Shown here piece after piece: positions 24,795-32,878 of a stretch of DNA of 64,000 nt. A program made the position numbers and the translations under genes. Below the pieces are notes generated by a model, which did not search any database, was not told the DNA's origin, and saw nothing but the letters and a program-made list of their open reading frames with translations. Origin of the DNA: Billgrantia pellis. GTDB taxonomy: Bacteria; Pseudomonadota; Gammaproteobacteria; Pseudomonadales; Halomonadaceae. Where the stretch lies: NCBI RefSeq assembly GCF_008297955.1, contig NZ_VTPY01000005.1, positions 248,001 through 312,000 on the forward strand. Reading direction: 5' to 3'. Position 1 is the stretch's first letter. Every line of letters starts with the position of its first letter.

Positions 24795-26072
24795 TCATTG
24801 CATGACTAGGTTCGGCAACCAGGTGGAGAGGCCCGGAAACAGGGTCACTACCGCCAGCGCCACGAAAAGGGGGACATAAAAAGGCAGGACGCCGCGGACG
24901 ACCTCGCCGAACGTCATCCGCGTAATGATCGACACCATGTAGAGGCTCATGCCGATGGGAGGCGTCAGGAGGCCGATCATCAGGTTGAGCACGAAGATCA
25001 CCCCCAACTGTTCAGGCGGAACGCCTGCCATCAGTAAGGTCGGTGCCACGATGGGGGCAATGATCAGGATGGCGGCAATGGACTCGAGGAACATGCCGGC
25101 CACCAGCAGCAGCACGTTGAGGATCAGCAGCAGCATCAACGGGTCGGTGGAGACGCTCAGCAACCACTGGCCCGCCATGGCCGGTACGCCGCCGATAGTC
25201 AACACCCAGGCGAAGAGGGCGGCCGCGGCCACGATAAAAAGTATGTTTGCACTGGCTTCCACGCTCTCACGGGCAGCGTGCCACAGCCCCTGAACCGTGA
25301 GACGCCTGTAGATGACGATACCGATGACGATCGAGTAGACCACGATCACACCCGCCACTTCGGTTGGACCGAACAGACCACTGAGCAGCCCCGCGATCAT
25401 CAGCACCGGTGCTAGGAGGGCTGGGAGGGAAACGGTGATTTTGCGGCGTACCTCCGGCAGGGTGGGGTGATACGTGTCGCGTGGCAGATTGCCCAAGCGC
25501 GCCATGACGGCGATTTGCGCCATGAGCGCGACGGTCACGACCAGAGCAGGTATCACGCCTGCCAGTAGCGCGCGCACGGCCGAGACTTCGGCGGCGCTGG
25601 CGAAGATGATGAGTGGGATCGAGGGGGGAAAGATCGGCCCGATGGTCGCCGCGGCAACGGTGATGCCGGAAGCGAAGCGACGGGAATAGCCCTGTTCTTC
25701 CATCATCTTGATCTGGATGCCTCCAAGCGCGCCGATGTCGGCCAGCGCAGCCCCCGACATGCCGGAGAAAATCAAGCTGACCAGCACGTTGACTTGGGCG
25801 ACACCGCCTCTGAGGCGGCCCACGAACATGCGTGTCAGCTCGAACAGATGCGCTGTCACGCCGGTGGCACTCAGCAGAGCTGCCGAGAAGATGAAGAGAG
25901 GGACTGCCAACAGCGGCGTGGAGTCGAGGGCATTCACGCTGCGCTGTGCCAATACCGTGAACGGCAGATCGTGAACGAGAATGGTGATCGCCGATGACAG
26001 TCCAAGACACACGGCGACGGGAATACCGAGAACGAGTCCGACAACGAAAAGCAGTAGGAGGGTCAGGGTCAT
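24795..26072 (-). CDS. TRAP transporter large permease (DctM type), RuBisCO-like operon
   Basis: 425 residues and about 12 membrane segments. The ATG at 26072 overlaps the DctQ-type stop as ATGA; upstream open frame belongs to that gene. Signatures include LGIPVAVCLGLSSA near the N-terminus, IGPIFPPSIPLIIFAS (about residue 145) and FGPTEVAGVIVV (about 245). It forms a tripartite sodium symporter with the two genes transcribed before it. The imported solute is presumably the sugar acid used by the kinase and RuBisCO-like protein. Confidence 0.92.
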   Translation of the reverse strand: MTLTLLLLFVVGLVLGIPVAVCLGLSSAITILVHDLPFTVLAQRSVNALDSTPLLAVPLFIFSAALLSATGVTAHLFELTRMFVGRLRGGVAQVNVLVSLIFSGMSGAALADIGALGGIQIKMMEEQGYSRRFASGITVAAATIGPIFPPSIPLIIFASAAEVSAVRALLAGVIPALVVTVALMAQIAVMARLGNLPRDTYHPTLPEVRRKITVSLPALLAPVLMIAGLLSGLFGPTEVAGVIVVYSIVIGIVIYRRLTVQGLWHAARESVEASANILFIVAAAALFAWVLTIGGVPAMAGQWLLSVSTDPLMLLLILNVLLLVAGMFLESIAAILIIAPIVAPTLLMAGVPPEQLGVIFVLNLMIGLLTPPIGMSLYMVSIITRMTFGEVVRGVLPFYVPLFVALAVVTLFPGLSTWLPNLVMQ

Positions 26073-26569
26073 GACGGTTCTCGCCTCCCCAGCAGGGTCA
26101 AGACGCGTACCATGGCGATGAAGCCGAGCAACGCAATACCCACGACAGCCGGCATGTAAAAGAACAGATTGGGTAAATCCAGCGCCGGTGTACGAAATCG
26201 TGCGGCTCGTTCGAGAAAAGCGTGGAAGGCAACCAGGCAAAGCCCGGCAAAGCTGGCCACGGCGAGCTCGGAGATCGCCAGTACTGCCATGCGCCAGCGC
26301 CCCTTGAGCCGGTTAGGCAGTAACTCAACCGTGATGTGTGCGCCTCGATCGAGCAGATGCGGAATGGTCAGGTAAACCAGCGCGATGCCAAACCATCGCG
26401 CCAGCTCATCCGCCCAATGCAAGCCAAGAGAGAAGGCGTTGCGCATCATGACCTGGCCCGCCACGAGAACGGCGATGCCTAGCAACAGCAGGATCGAGAG
26501 CCAAAGCCCACCTCGTGCGACCATGCTCAGCGCGTCACGCAGGGAAGCGAGCCATCCTATCGGGACCAT
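26069..26569 (-). CDS. TRAP transporter small permease (DctQ type), RuBisCO-like operon
   Basis: 166 residues with four hydrophobic segments (about 18-38, 55-72, 92-115, 130-150). The conserved HWADELARWFGIALVYL segment (about residues 36-52) is typical of DctQ. It is the second gene of the operon, 27 bases after the binding-protein gene, and overlaps the DctM-type gene by four bases. Confidence 0.88.
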   Translation of the reverse strand: MVPIGWLASLRDALSMVARGGLWLSILLLLGIAVLVAGQVMMRNAFSLGLHWADELARWFGIALVYLTIPHLLDRGAHITVELLPNRLKGRWRMAVLAISELAVASFAGLCLVAFHAFLERAARFRTPALDLPNLFFYMPAVVGIALLGFIAMVRVLTLLGRREPS

Positions 26570-26596
26570 GATTGATTGTCTCCTTGGCCACTGCGC

Positions 26597-27607
26597 CTAC
26601 TTCACCGTTTCTACTTGCGAATAGAATTCACCGTATTGGCCGGCGAACTCTTCCATCACCCGGGCCTCGACCGAAGCGCGGAATGCCTCGATATCGAGAC
26701 CATCATCTGGACCGATTACGGTCATGCCATGCGCGCGCAGCGCCTCGGTATCTTCCTGTTCGGAGTCGAGTACGTACCGGGTAGCCCGCTCACGGACCTC
26801 GTTGGCGGCCGCCTGTAGGGCTTCCCTGTGCTCGCTCGAGAGGCCCTGCCAGACTTCCTCGTTGATCAGCACCATTTCGGCGGCAACGATATGGCCGGTC
26901 TCCATCATGTGGCTCTGCACTTCATACAATTTGTGCGATACCGCCACGTTGACCGGGTTTTCCTGCCCGGACACCACTCCCGTCGCGAGGGCCGTGGGAA
27001 CTTCCGACCAGTCGACGGGCACCGGCACCGCCCCCAGGCCCTCAACCGCAGCCATGTAGATGGGGAACGGAATCGAACGGATCTTGACGCCATCCAGGTC
27101 GTCGGGGTGTGTCACCGGGCGGTCGGCGGTGAGATTGCGCGAGCCGAAATAGAAGCCGTAGAGCACACGCACTCCGGCGGCTTCCACCAGCTCGTCATTG
27201 AGCCAATTCATGACCGGTGACGAGGTGTCCACCACGTTCATGAGGTGATCCACGTCACGGTACAGATAAGGCGTATCGAAGGCCGCGAAAGGGGGATGCA
27301 GCGAACCGATGGCGCCTGCCGTATTGTGCGATAGAGCAATCGTGCCGGTCGAAACGCCTTCGGCGAGTTCCTGCAGCTTGCCAAGCTGAGAAGAGGGAAA
27401 GACCTGCACCGCGATGGCACCTTCGGTCTTCTCCTGAATGGCATCGGCCAGCCACTCGGCTTGCATGCCGGCGATCGAATTGGGGGCGTTCATATGGCCA
27501 TAGCGCAGCGTAATATCCTGTGCCTGTACCCCGCTGGCGAGACTGACAGCGAGAGCGAAGCCTGAAAACGCATGGCGTAGCGTGGCGCGCTTACCGAGAG
27601 TATTCAT
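26597..27607 (-). CDS. TRAP transporter substrate-binding protein (DctP type), RuBisCO-like operon
   Basis: 336 residues with a signal peptide (hydrophobic about 13-28, cleavage after VQA). The mature protein has the DctP fold, with GVKIRSIPFPIY carrying the usual carboxylate-contacting Arg (about residue 172). GGAGAGG lies about nine bases before the ATG. It is the first gene of the operon and divergent from a LacI-type regulator across 126 bases, so its expression is probably repressed by that regulator until the sugar acid appears. Confidence 0.92.
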   Translation of the reverse strand: MNTLGKRATLRHAFSGFALAVSLASGVQAQDITLRYGHMNAPNSIAGMQAEWLADAIQEKTEGAIAVQVFPSSQLGKLQELAEGVSTGTIALSHNTAGAIGSLHPPFAAFDTPYLYRDVDHLMNVVDTSSPVMNWLNDELVEAAGVRVLYGFYFGSRNLTADRPVTHPDDLDGVKIRSIPFPIYMAAVEGLGAVPVPVDWSEVPTALATGVVSGQENPVNVAVSHKLYEVQSHMMETGHIVAAEMVLINEEVWQGLSSEHREALQAAANEVRERATRYVLDSEQEDTEALRAHGMTVIGPDDGLDIEAFRASVEARVMEEFAGQYGEFYSQVETVK

Positions 27608-27733
27608 CGTTGTTTTCTCCTCTCCAATGATGGGTTTTGATGAAAGACTTTACAGGAAAGCTTCAAAACCGCATGTTTAAGAGGTTAGAGTTGCCGGACT
27701 TTCAGGTACAGGATTAATTTATGATGGTTTTTG
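27608..27733. promoter_or_regulatory. Divergent promoter region between dctP-type and LacI-type genes
   Basis: AT-rich compared with its neighbours. AAGCTT-centred dyad bases (about 27657-27666) and the repeated GATGGTTTTTGATG/GATGGGTTTTGATG words near 27628 and 27722 are candidate regulator contacts. No high-quality LacI operator is obvious. Confidence 0.35.
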
Positions 27734-28756
27734 ATGGTGGCTAGTTGCCGTCGGCAGCTCCCTACGATAGCCGACGTGGCGCGGGAGGCCGGAGCATCGA
27801 CGGCGACGGTCGATCGCGTGCTGAACCGGCGCGCCGGGGTGCGTGAAAACACTACGCGCCGGGTACTCGATGCGGCGCTGGCGCTTGGCTATCTCAATAC
27901 CAGCGAAGTGGAGGCGCTGCGGGGGCCGGAGCCGATCAACCTGGCGTTTCTGCTGCCGCGTGGCACGAACCCCTATCTGGCACTCGTCAACGAGAAAGCC
28001 CGTGCCTTCGTCGAACGCAATTATCGAGATGCTCGGGTGAAGAGTTTCTTCATTGATGGATTCGATCCTAACGAACTCTCACGCTCTATTCGTCGTTTCG
28101 GCAAGTCTGCCGATGGTGTGATCTTCATGGCCATCGACCACCCCATGGTGAGGATGGCCACGGATGAGCTGGCGGCTTCAGGCAAGAAGGTGATTACCTT
28201 CATCTCGGATATTTCCACTTCGCAGCGTCATGCTTACGTCGGTATCGATAACTTCGCCGCTGGGCGCACGGCGGCGCTTCTGCTCGGCCGTTTCGCCGGT
28301 CACGCCTCGGGGCGTGTGGCCCTCATCGCCGCCAGTCGTATCTATCGGGCCCATCTGGAGCGTGAAGTGGGGTTCCTTGGCTTGATCGAGGAGCGCTTTA
28401 ATCACATTACCGTCACCGCCACTCGCGAGGGTCACGACGACCGGGAACAAAACTATACCCATACCCGGCGGCTGCTTGACAAGCATTCAGACATCATTGG
28501 CATATACAACGTAGGCGGGGCATCCGACGGCATCGGGAAGGCGCTGCGCGAAAGCGGGCGTGCCCACGAGATCACTTTCATCGGCCATGGGCTCACGCCG
28601 GACACCCGTGCAATGCTTGCCGACGGCACCATGGACGCGGTGATTACGCAAAGCCCCGATCGGCTTTTCGAGGCTGCCGTCAATGCCGCCTTGGGCAGAG
28701 AGGGACCCCAAGTGCCCATGGAGCTGTATCTTGCGGAAAATCTACCTCAAGACTGA
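27734..28756 (+). CDS. LacI-family transcriptional regulator
   Basis: 340 residues. The N-terminal LacI HTH reads PTIADVAREAGASTATVDRV (about residues 10-29) with the hinge-helix region GYLN near 55. A periplasmic-binding-like sugar domain follows (about 65-330). ATG 27734 is used; an in-frame TTG at 27731 is the other option. It is divergent from the TRAP/VOC/RuBisCO-like/kinase operon and is the obvious candidate regulator, binding the incoming sugar acid or a phosphorylated intermediate. Confidence 0.9.
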   Translation: MVASCRRQLPTIADVAREAGASTATVDRVLNRRAGVRENTTRRVLDAALALGYLNTSEVEALRGPEPINLAFLLPRGTNPYLALVNEKARAFVERNYRDARVKSFFIDGFDPNELSRSIRRFGKSADGVIFMAIDHPMVRMATDELAASGKKVITFISDISTSQRHAYVGIDNFAAGRTAALLLGRFAGHASGRVALIAASRIYRAHLEREVGFLGLIEERFNHITVTATREGHDDREQNYTHTRRLLDKHSDIIGIYNVGGASDGIGKALRESGRAHEITFIGHGLTPDTRAMLADGTMDAVITQSPDRLFEAAVNAALGREGPQVPMELYLAENLPQD

Positions 28757-28801
28757 TCGCTACTGACCACGGAAAGAGTGTCGTTAAACGCTGACAATTT
28801 T

Positions 28802-28839
28802 TGTCGGTGATTTCTTACAAAGCCGCTTATCCCAGGTTA
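28802..28839 (+). promoter_or_regulatory. GacA-like palindrome and core box, sRNA copy 3
   Basis: TGTCGG (28802-28807), TGATTT, CTTACA (28814-28819), then eight bases and TATCCCAGGTTA (28828-28839). The right arm is a perfect GacA half-site; the left arm matches TGTAAG at 4 of 6. Layout and spacing are the same as copy 2. Confidence 0.5.
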
Positions 28840-28849
28840 AGGCGCTTCA

Positions 28850-29010
28850 GCGTAAAGCTGCCAAAGTGGTCTTACGAGCATGGAGGCTCATCAGGGACGA
28901 TCGAGTTAGGACGACTCAGCTCCAGGGATGCTCGAGCATAGGACGCTCGAGGTGAATGTCACATAGGGAAGCGAAGATTTCGCCCGGCCGCAAGGCCGGG
29001 CTTTCTTTTT
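28850..29010 (+). ncRNA. Putative CsrA/RsmA-sequestering small RNA, copy 3
   Basis: Six GGA motifs. Hairpins displaying them are GAGC/GCTC (28876-28879/28886-28889) around ATGGAG; GAGTT/GACTC (28903-28907/28913-28917) around AGGAC; and CTCGAGC/GCTCGAG (28931-28937/28945-28951) around ATAGGAC. An unpaired ATAGGGAAGCGAAG follows, then the terminator. Order, loops and the final GGAAGCGAAGAT tract match copy 2, while stem bases differ, including a G-U pair replacing G-C. The 5' end is estimated; TAAAGC near 28853 corresponds to TATAGC of copy 2. It lies between the LacI regulator and a c-di-GMP turnover gene. Confidence 0.65.
28982..29010 (+). terminator. Terminator of sRNA copy 3
   Basis: GCCCGGCC (28982-28989) and GGCCGGGC (28994-29001) pair around GCAA, followed by TTTCTTTTT. 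Confidence 0.85.
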
Positions 29011-29315
29011 GAGCCACCTCTCGGCGCCAGCTTACCGCCTGGCCTGCATCAGGGGGGTAACGTTCGCTCGAGGAACAGGTATCAGCCACTCTCCGTAAAG
29101 CAAGAAAAGCCGTCAACCTTGACCCGATTTTTTGCTTTCGCTTCGCCATGGCAAGAGAGATGATGGAACGTCGGGTGCCATGGGATGGCATGAGTGGTAG
29201 CCGACGGAGCAGGTAGGATTGGTCGCATGGGCGCGCTAGGAAGTTCAACGTCAGTCCGGACGGTTAATTAAAATTATCTGCTATAAAATGACGTATCATT
29301 CGAACAGGTGACGGG
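29011..29315. other. Intergenic region with promoter of the GGDEF/EAL gene
   Basis: About 305 bases with no convincing gene. An extended -10 (TG, one base, TATAAA) at 29279-29287 lies in an AT-rich stretch about 28 bases upstream of the GGDEF/EAL start; no good -35 precedes it. A short ATG frame near 29148 (23 codons) has no ribosome binding site. Confidence 0.45.
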
Positions 29316-31226
29316 ATGTCCATATCTGACTGGCTCTGGAGGGCTTGTCGGTTTGCGTTCGCAGTGACACTGGCTGGTCTGCCAACGATCACGTCCGCCT
29401 CCACGAGCAACATCCCGCCGATACCCGTCTTTGTCTGGAGCGCGGCGCTCGCGATTGCACTGGCGCTTGTCATGACATGGTCGCTCTATCATCGGCGCCG
29501 GCTGCAGCGTGAGGCGGCATATCAGCGGGCTGCCAAGAATGAACTGGCGACCATTCTCGACAATGTGGATGCTTGTGTTTATGTCAAATCGGCTGACTAT
29601 CGTTATCGGTATGTCAATCGACGAGTCACCGAAGTGATGGGTCGGCCTGCCGAGGCCATTCTCGGCAACACCGATGCCGAACTCTTCGATGCATGTATCG
29701 CAGCTGACCTGCGCGCCAACGACCGCCGCGTACTCGAGCAGGGCGAGAAGGTCGTGGCCGAGGAAGGTCGCTTCATGGGATCCGACGATCGCCTGGGCCC
29801 CTTCCTTTCGGTCAAGTTGCCGCTGCGCGCTGCCAACGGAGACATCCAGGCGCTTTGCGGCATTACGACCGACATCGGCGAATATCGCGATATCCAGGAG
29901 AGCAAGTACCGGCTTACGTTCTATGACCCTTTGACGGGACTGCCCAACCGACGCCTGTTGCTCGATCGGCTCGAGATGGTCGTGCGGGGGACCCGCCGCA
30001 GCGAGCGCTATGCGGCGCTGCTGTTCATCGACCTGGATGACTTCAAGGTCATCAACGAGACCCAGGGGCTGCAGCGCGGCGACTCGCTGCTTAGGCGGGT
30101 GGCCCATTGCCTGGAGGAAACGGTGCGCGAAAGCGACACCCTGGCCCGTCTGGGAGCCGATGAGTTCGTACTGTTGATTCATGATTTGGGGCTGGACATC
30201 GAGCAGGCCGCTCACGCCGCCGAGCGCGTGGCCGAGAAGCTGCTGGGCCAGATCGCCAATGCCCAAACCGAGGAGCACATGCTGCCGCTGCCGGTTACCG
30301 CCAGCATTGGCATCACCCTTTTTGCCAACGGGCATGCCAATGTCGACAGCGCCATGCGCCAGGCCGATATCGCGCTACAGCAGGCCAAAACCTCGGGCGG
30401 CAATACGATGCGCTTCTTCAATCCCGACATGCAGGCCGACGTAATGGCGCGAGTCCACCTCGAGGCCGATTTGCATCAGGCCATCGCCCGCGACGAGTTG
30501 CGTCTGCATTACCAGGTTCAGGTCGACGAGCTGTCGCGGGTGACCGGGGTCGAGGCGCTGATTCGCTGGGAGCACCCCCAGCGTGGCCTGGTTCCGCCTA
30601 GCCAGTTCATACCGCTGGCGGAGAAGAACCGTCTGATCCTGCCGATCGGCTACTGGGTCCTGGAGCGGGCATGCCAGCAATTGGCGACATGGGCCGGCGA
30701 CGATCACCGGCAGAGGCTGACCATTGCCGTCAATGTCAGCTCGGTGCAGTTCCATCAGCCGGATTTCATCGCCAGGGTTCAGCATACGCTCGAATCGACG
30801 GGGGCCGACCCCAGCCGTCTTGTGCTCGAAGTCACCGAGAGTTTGCTGATGGAGGACCCGGAGCGGGTACGCAATATCATGCTGCGCCTGAGCAGGCTGG
30901 GCATTCGCTTCGCTCTGGACGACTTCGGTACCGGATACTCCTCGCTGAATTACCTCAAGCGGTTGCCGTTGCATGGGCTGAAGATCGACAAGTCATTCAT
31001 CAAGGGGGTGCTTGAGGATCCGGTGGATGCCGCCATCGTGTCGACCACGATCACCCTGGCAGCCAGCCTCAAGCTAGGTGTCACGGCGGAAGGGGTGGAA
31101 ACGGAGGCGCAGCATCAATGGTTACGGGAGCATGGCTGCGGAGCTTTCCAGGGCTACTTGTTCGGCCGTCCGGTGCCGATGGACGAACTCCTGCTCGCCA
31201 GCCATCTATGCCCCATGACCACCTGA
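29316..31226 (+). CDS. Membrane-bound PAS-GGDEF-EAL protein (c-di-GMP turnover)
   Basis: 636 residues. Two N-terminal hydrophobic segments (about 10-28 and 37-57) anchor the protein. A PAS domain (about 75-190) precedes a GGDEF domain (about 205-370) and an EAL domain (about 385-630). The GGDEF signature is degenerate, ARLGADEF, so cyclase activity is doubtful. The EAL side keeps EALIRW, the Asn in NVSSVQF, Glu in LEVTES, DDFGTGYSSL and the Lys in LKIDKSF, so it should be an active c-di-GMP phosphodiesterase. It lies directly downstream of sRNA copy 3, and c-di-GMP genes are frequent CsrA/RsmA targets. Confidence 0.92.
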   Translation: MSISDWLWRACRFAFAVTLAGLPTITSASTSNIPPIPVFVWSAALAIALALVMTWSLYHRRRLQREAAYQRAAKNELATILDNVDACVYVKSADYRYRYVNRRVTEVMGRPAEAILGNTDAELFDACIAADLRANDRRVLEQGEKVVAEEGRFMGSDDRLGPFLSVKLPLRAANGDIQALCGITTDIGEYRDIQESKYRLTFYDPLTGLPNRRLLLDRLEMVVRGTRRSERYAALLFIDLDDFKVINETQGLQRGDSLLRRVAHCLEETVRESDTLARLGADEFVLLIHDLGLDIEQAAHAAERVAEKLLGQIANAQTEEHMLPLPVTASIGITLFANGHANVDSAMRQADIALQQAKTSGGNTMRFFNPDMQADVMARVHLEADLHQAIARDELRLHYQVQVDELSRVTGVEALIRWEHPQRGLVPPSQFIPLAEKNRLILPIGYWVLERACQQLATWAGDDHRQRLTIAVNVSSVQFHQPDFIARVQHTLESTGADPSRLVLEVTESLLMEDPERVRNIMLRLSRLGIRFALDDFGTGYSSLNYLKRLPLHGLKIDKSFIKGVLEDPVDAAIVSTTITLAASLKLGVTAEGVETEAQHQWLREHGCGAFQGYLFGRPVPMDELLLASHLCPMTT

Positions 31227-31354
31227 GTAGGAAGGATATCAGACGCCGATCGTCTCCTTTTCCCCACTTGGGTGGGGTAAGCTGGGAGCCGCATCGAATG
31301 CGTGCACGATGAGGGTTGCCCTCGCCATTGCTTACCGACACAACGGAGCCTTTC

Positions 31355-31780
31355 ATGTCTTTTCGTCCCTTGCTTGCCGCCGCCGTGCTGATTCTGCCGC
31401 TCACGGCCTTGGCCGAGTCGCCCAACATCGTGCCGGGGCAATGGCAGTTTTCCAGTACCACGTCCGTTAAGGGCGATGTGCCGATTCCCGACCAGTCCGA
31501 GAGCCATCAGGAGTGTATTGTCCAAGGCGATCTGGACGACGCCGATTTCCAATTTCTCGAGGTGGAAGAGGGGTGCGAACTGCTCGAGCACAACGTTTCG
31601 GCGGATGGGGTCGATTACCAGATGGTCTGTCATGCCGAGGGCGGCGAAGCCAATATCGATGGTCGTATGGATTTCCTGGGGGAGCGCGTCGCAGGCAACG
31701 TGAATATCGATACCGAGTCACCGATGGGTAAGATGCGTCTCGAGACTGCCATCGAGGGGGAACGCATCGGCGATTGCTGA
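31355..31780 (+). CDS. DUF3617-family periplasmic protein
   Basis: 141 residues with a clear signal peptide (LLAAAVLILPLTALA, cleavage before ESPN). The mature protein starts with PGQWQFSSTT, the usual opening of DUF3617 proteins, and has three Cys, at about residues 54, 73 and 91, plus a C-terminal Cys. The ATG at 31355 follows ACGGAG by six bases. It is separate from the GGDEF/EAL gene. Its function is unknown. Confidence 0.8.
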   Translation: MSFRPLLAAAVLILPLTALAESPNIVPGQWQFSSTTSVKGDVPIPDQSESHQECIVQGDLDDADFQFLEVEEGCELLEHNVSADGVDYQMVCHAEGGEANIDGRMDFLGERVAGNVNIDTESPMGKMRLETAIEGERIGDC

Positions 31781-31804
31781 GTTATTTCGAACCGGATCGC
31801 AGCG

Positions 31805-31827
31805 GGGCCACCCATGGGTGGCCCTTG
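31805..31827 (+). terminator. Palindromic hairpin after the DUF3617 gene
   Basis: A perfect 20-base palindrome GGGCCACCCA/TGGGTGGCCC (31805-31824), followed only by TTGT. It sits between convergent genes and could act on both strands; the T run is weak. Confidence 0.45.
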
Positions 31828-31865
31828 TCGTCCGGCCTCGTCGGCTCGGGACGATGCGAGCGAGT

Positions 31866-32738
31866 TCATTGCGTTTGTTGGGTGGCCGTACTCAGTTCAT
31901 GAATGAGAAATATCTCCTCGGCATGACGCGCAGCGCCTTCATAGTCGGGGAATAGCGTGGCTGCCGAATGTCCATGGCGGTCGCACTCGCGCATCAGCGC
32001 GGGAATGGCGCGTACCGACAGGCTATGGCGGGTCAGGAAGCGTGCCGCTTCGGGCTGCTCCTCCAGGCATAGGTTGGGCACGCGGCGGCCCTTGATCAGA
32101 GTGAAGATGCCGCGCTGGGCGGGGAGGTGAGCGCTGACGCTGCCCGGGGCCCGCTTGATTTCGAAGTCGCTTCGATAGCGCGCCGACGCGTCGATATCGA
32201 GCTCCCAGACGGCCAGCTTGCGAGAAAGTGGGTCGTCGTGGTGGCCTTCCTCCCATCTTCTCAATGCCGCCGAGGCGGCGAAGTAGGCGGCGATGAGCGG
32301 AGCCGTGGTCCAATCGAGCAGGCGAGTGGGAACCCCGTAATGCTGGGCTTGGGCCATCAGCGAAAGCATCTCGTTGCTGTCGCCCGGCCATTGGTTGGTC
32401 CTTGTGGACGAAGCGTTACCCCCCTTCCCGTCGACAAGATTCGGGTCGTCCAGGAAGTTGCGCAGCTTCTCGCTATCGCCGGAAATGGGCAGACCGGCTT
32501 TGTCGCAGGCATTGACGAAGAGCATCAGGAAATGATTTTCCAGGCGCATGGAGTCGCGCTCGGTATCCAGTCCGTTCAATCGGGTCTGCACCTGATAGCG
32601 CCGATTGCGCACGATGGAAGGCTCGAGCCGCCAGGTCGAATCGCCGTGTCCGCGGTATGCCCTGGCGCCTGGCGCGGTGTCGGTCAGCGCCCGAATCAGG
32701 CTGTCGACATCCTCGTGTTCGATCTCGCGGGAGCCCAT
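31866..32738 (-). CDS. FRG-domain protein
   Basis: 290 residues. The FRG domain is recognisable from ARAYRGHGDSTWRLEPSI (about residues 26-43) and the AQHYGVPTRLLDWT motif (about 130). FRG domains have no agreed activity; many occur in defence or toxin contexts. Start ATG 32738 overlaps the TGA of a preceding 32-codon ORF as TGATG, which favours it over TTG 32741; GGGGAGG is eight bases upstream. No partner defence genes are visible. It may share a transcript with the GH15 gene upstream. Confidence 0.8.
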   Translation of the reverse strand: MGSREIEHEDVDSLIRALTDTAPGARAYRGHGDSTWRLEPSIVRNRRYQVQTRLNGLDTERDSMRLENHFLMLFVNACDKAGLPISGDSEKLRNFLDDPNLVDGKGGNASSTRTNQWPGDSNEMLSLMAQAQHYGVPTRLLDWTTAPLIAAYFAASAALRRWEEGHHDDPLSRKLAVWELDIDASARYRSDFEIKRAPGSVSAHLPAQRGIFTLIKGRRVPNLCLEEQPEAARFLTRHSLSVRAIPALMRECDRHGHSAATLFPDYEGAARHAEEIFLIHELSTATQQTQ

Positions 32739-32836
32739 CAATGCGCCTCCCCGTATCGCTTGGTTTGCCGGAGCAGTAGGATAAGCGTTGTCGGTAAGTG
32801 AACGGTTGATAACGATGCCGTGTCGATTCCAGTCAT
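32738..32836 (-). CDS. Small 32-residue ORF coupled to the FRG gene
   Basis: The ATG at 32836 is preceded by GAGGAG with six bases spacing, one of the best ribosome binding sites in this area. The 32-residue product has a Thr/Ser-rich start, a short hydrophobic core TLILLL and a basic end RQTKRYGEAH. Its TGA overlaps the FRG start codon by one base (TGATG), the classic layout for translational coupling. It starts 42 bases after the GH15 stop. It could be a leader peptide, a small partner of the FRG protein, or a chance frame. Confidence 0.45.
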   Translation of the reverse strand: MTGIDTASLSTVHLPTTLILLLRQTKRYGEAH

Positions 32837-32878
32837 GGCGTTCTCCTCATTCCTTGTCATCGTTCTCGCAGCTCGGCG

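Noticed and set aside
4616..29010. Reading the three GGA-rich loci as REP/BIME-type repeats
   Set aside because: Only the terminator stem is near-identical; the upstream parts differ in sequence but keep hairpin order and promoter spacing, which fits paralogous RNAs better than a dispersed repeat.
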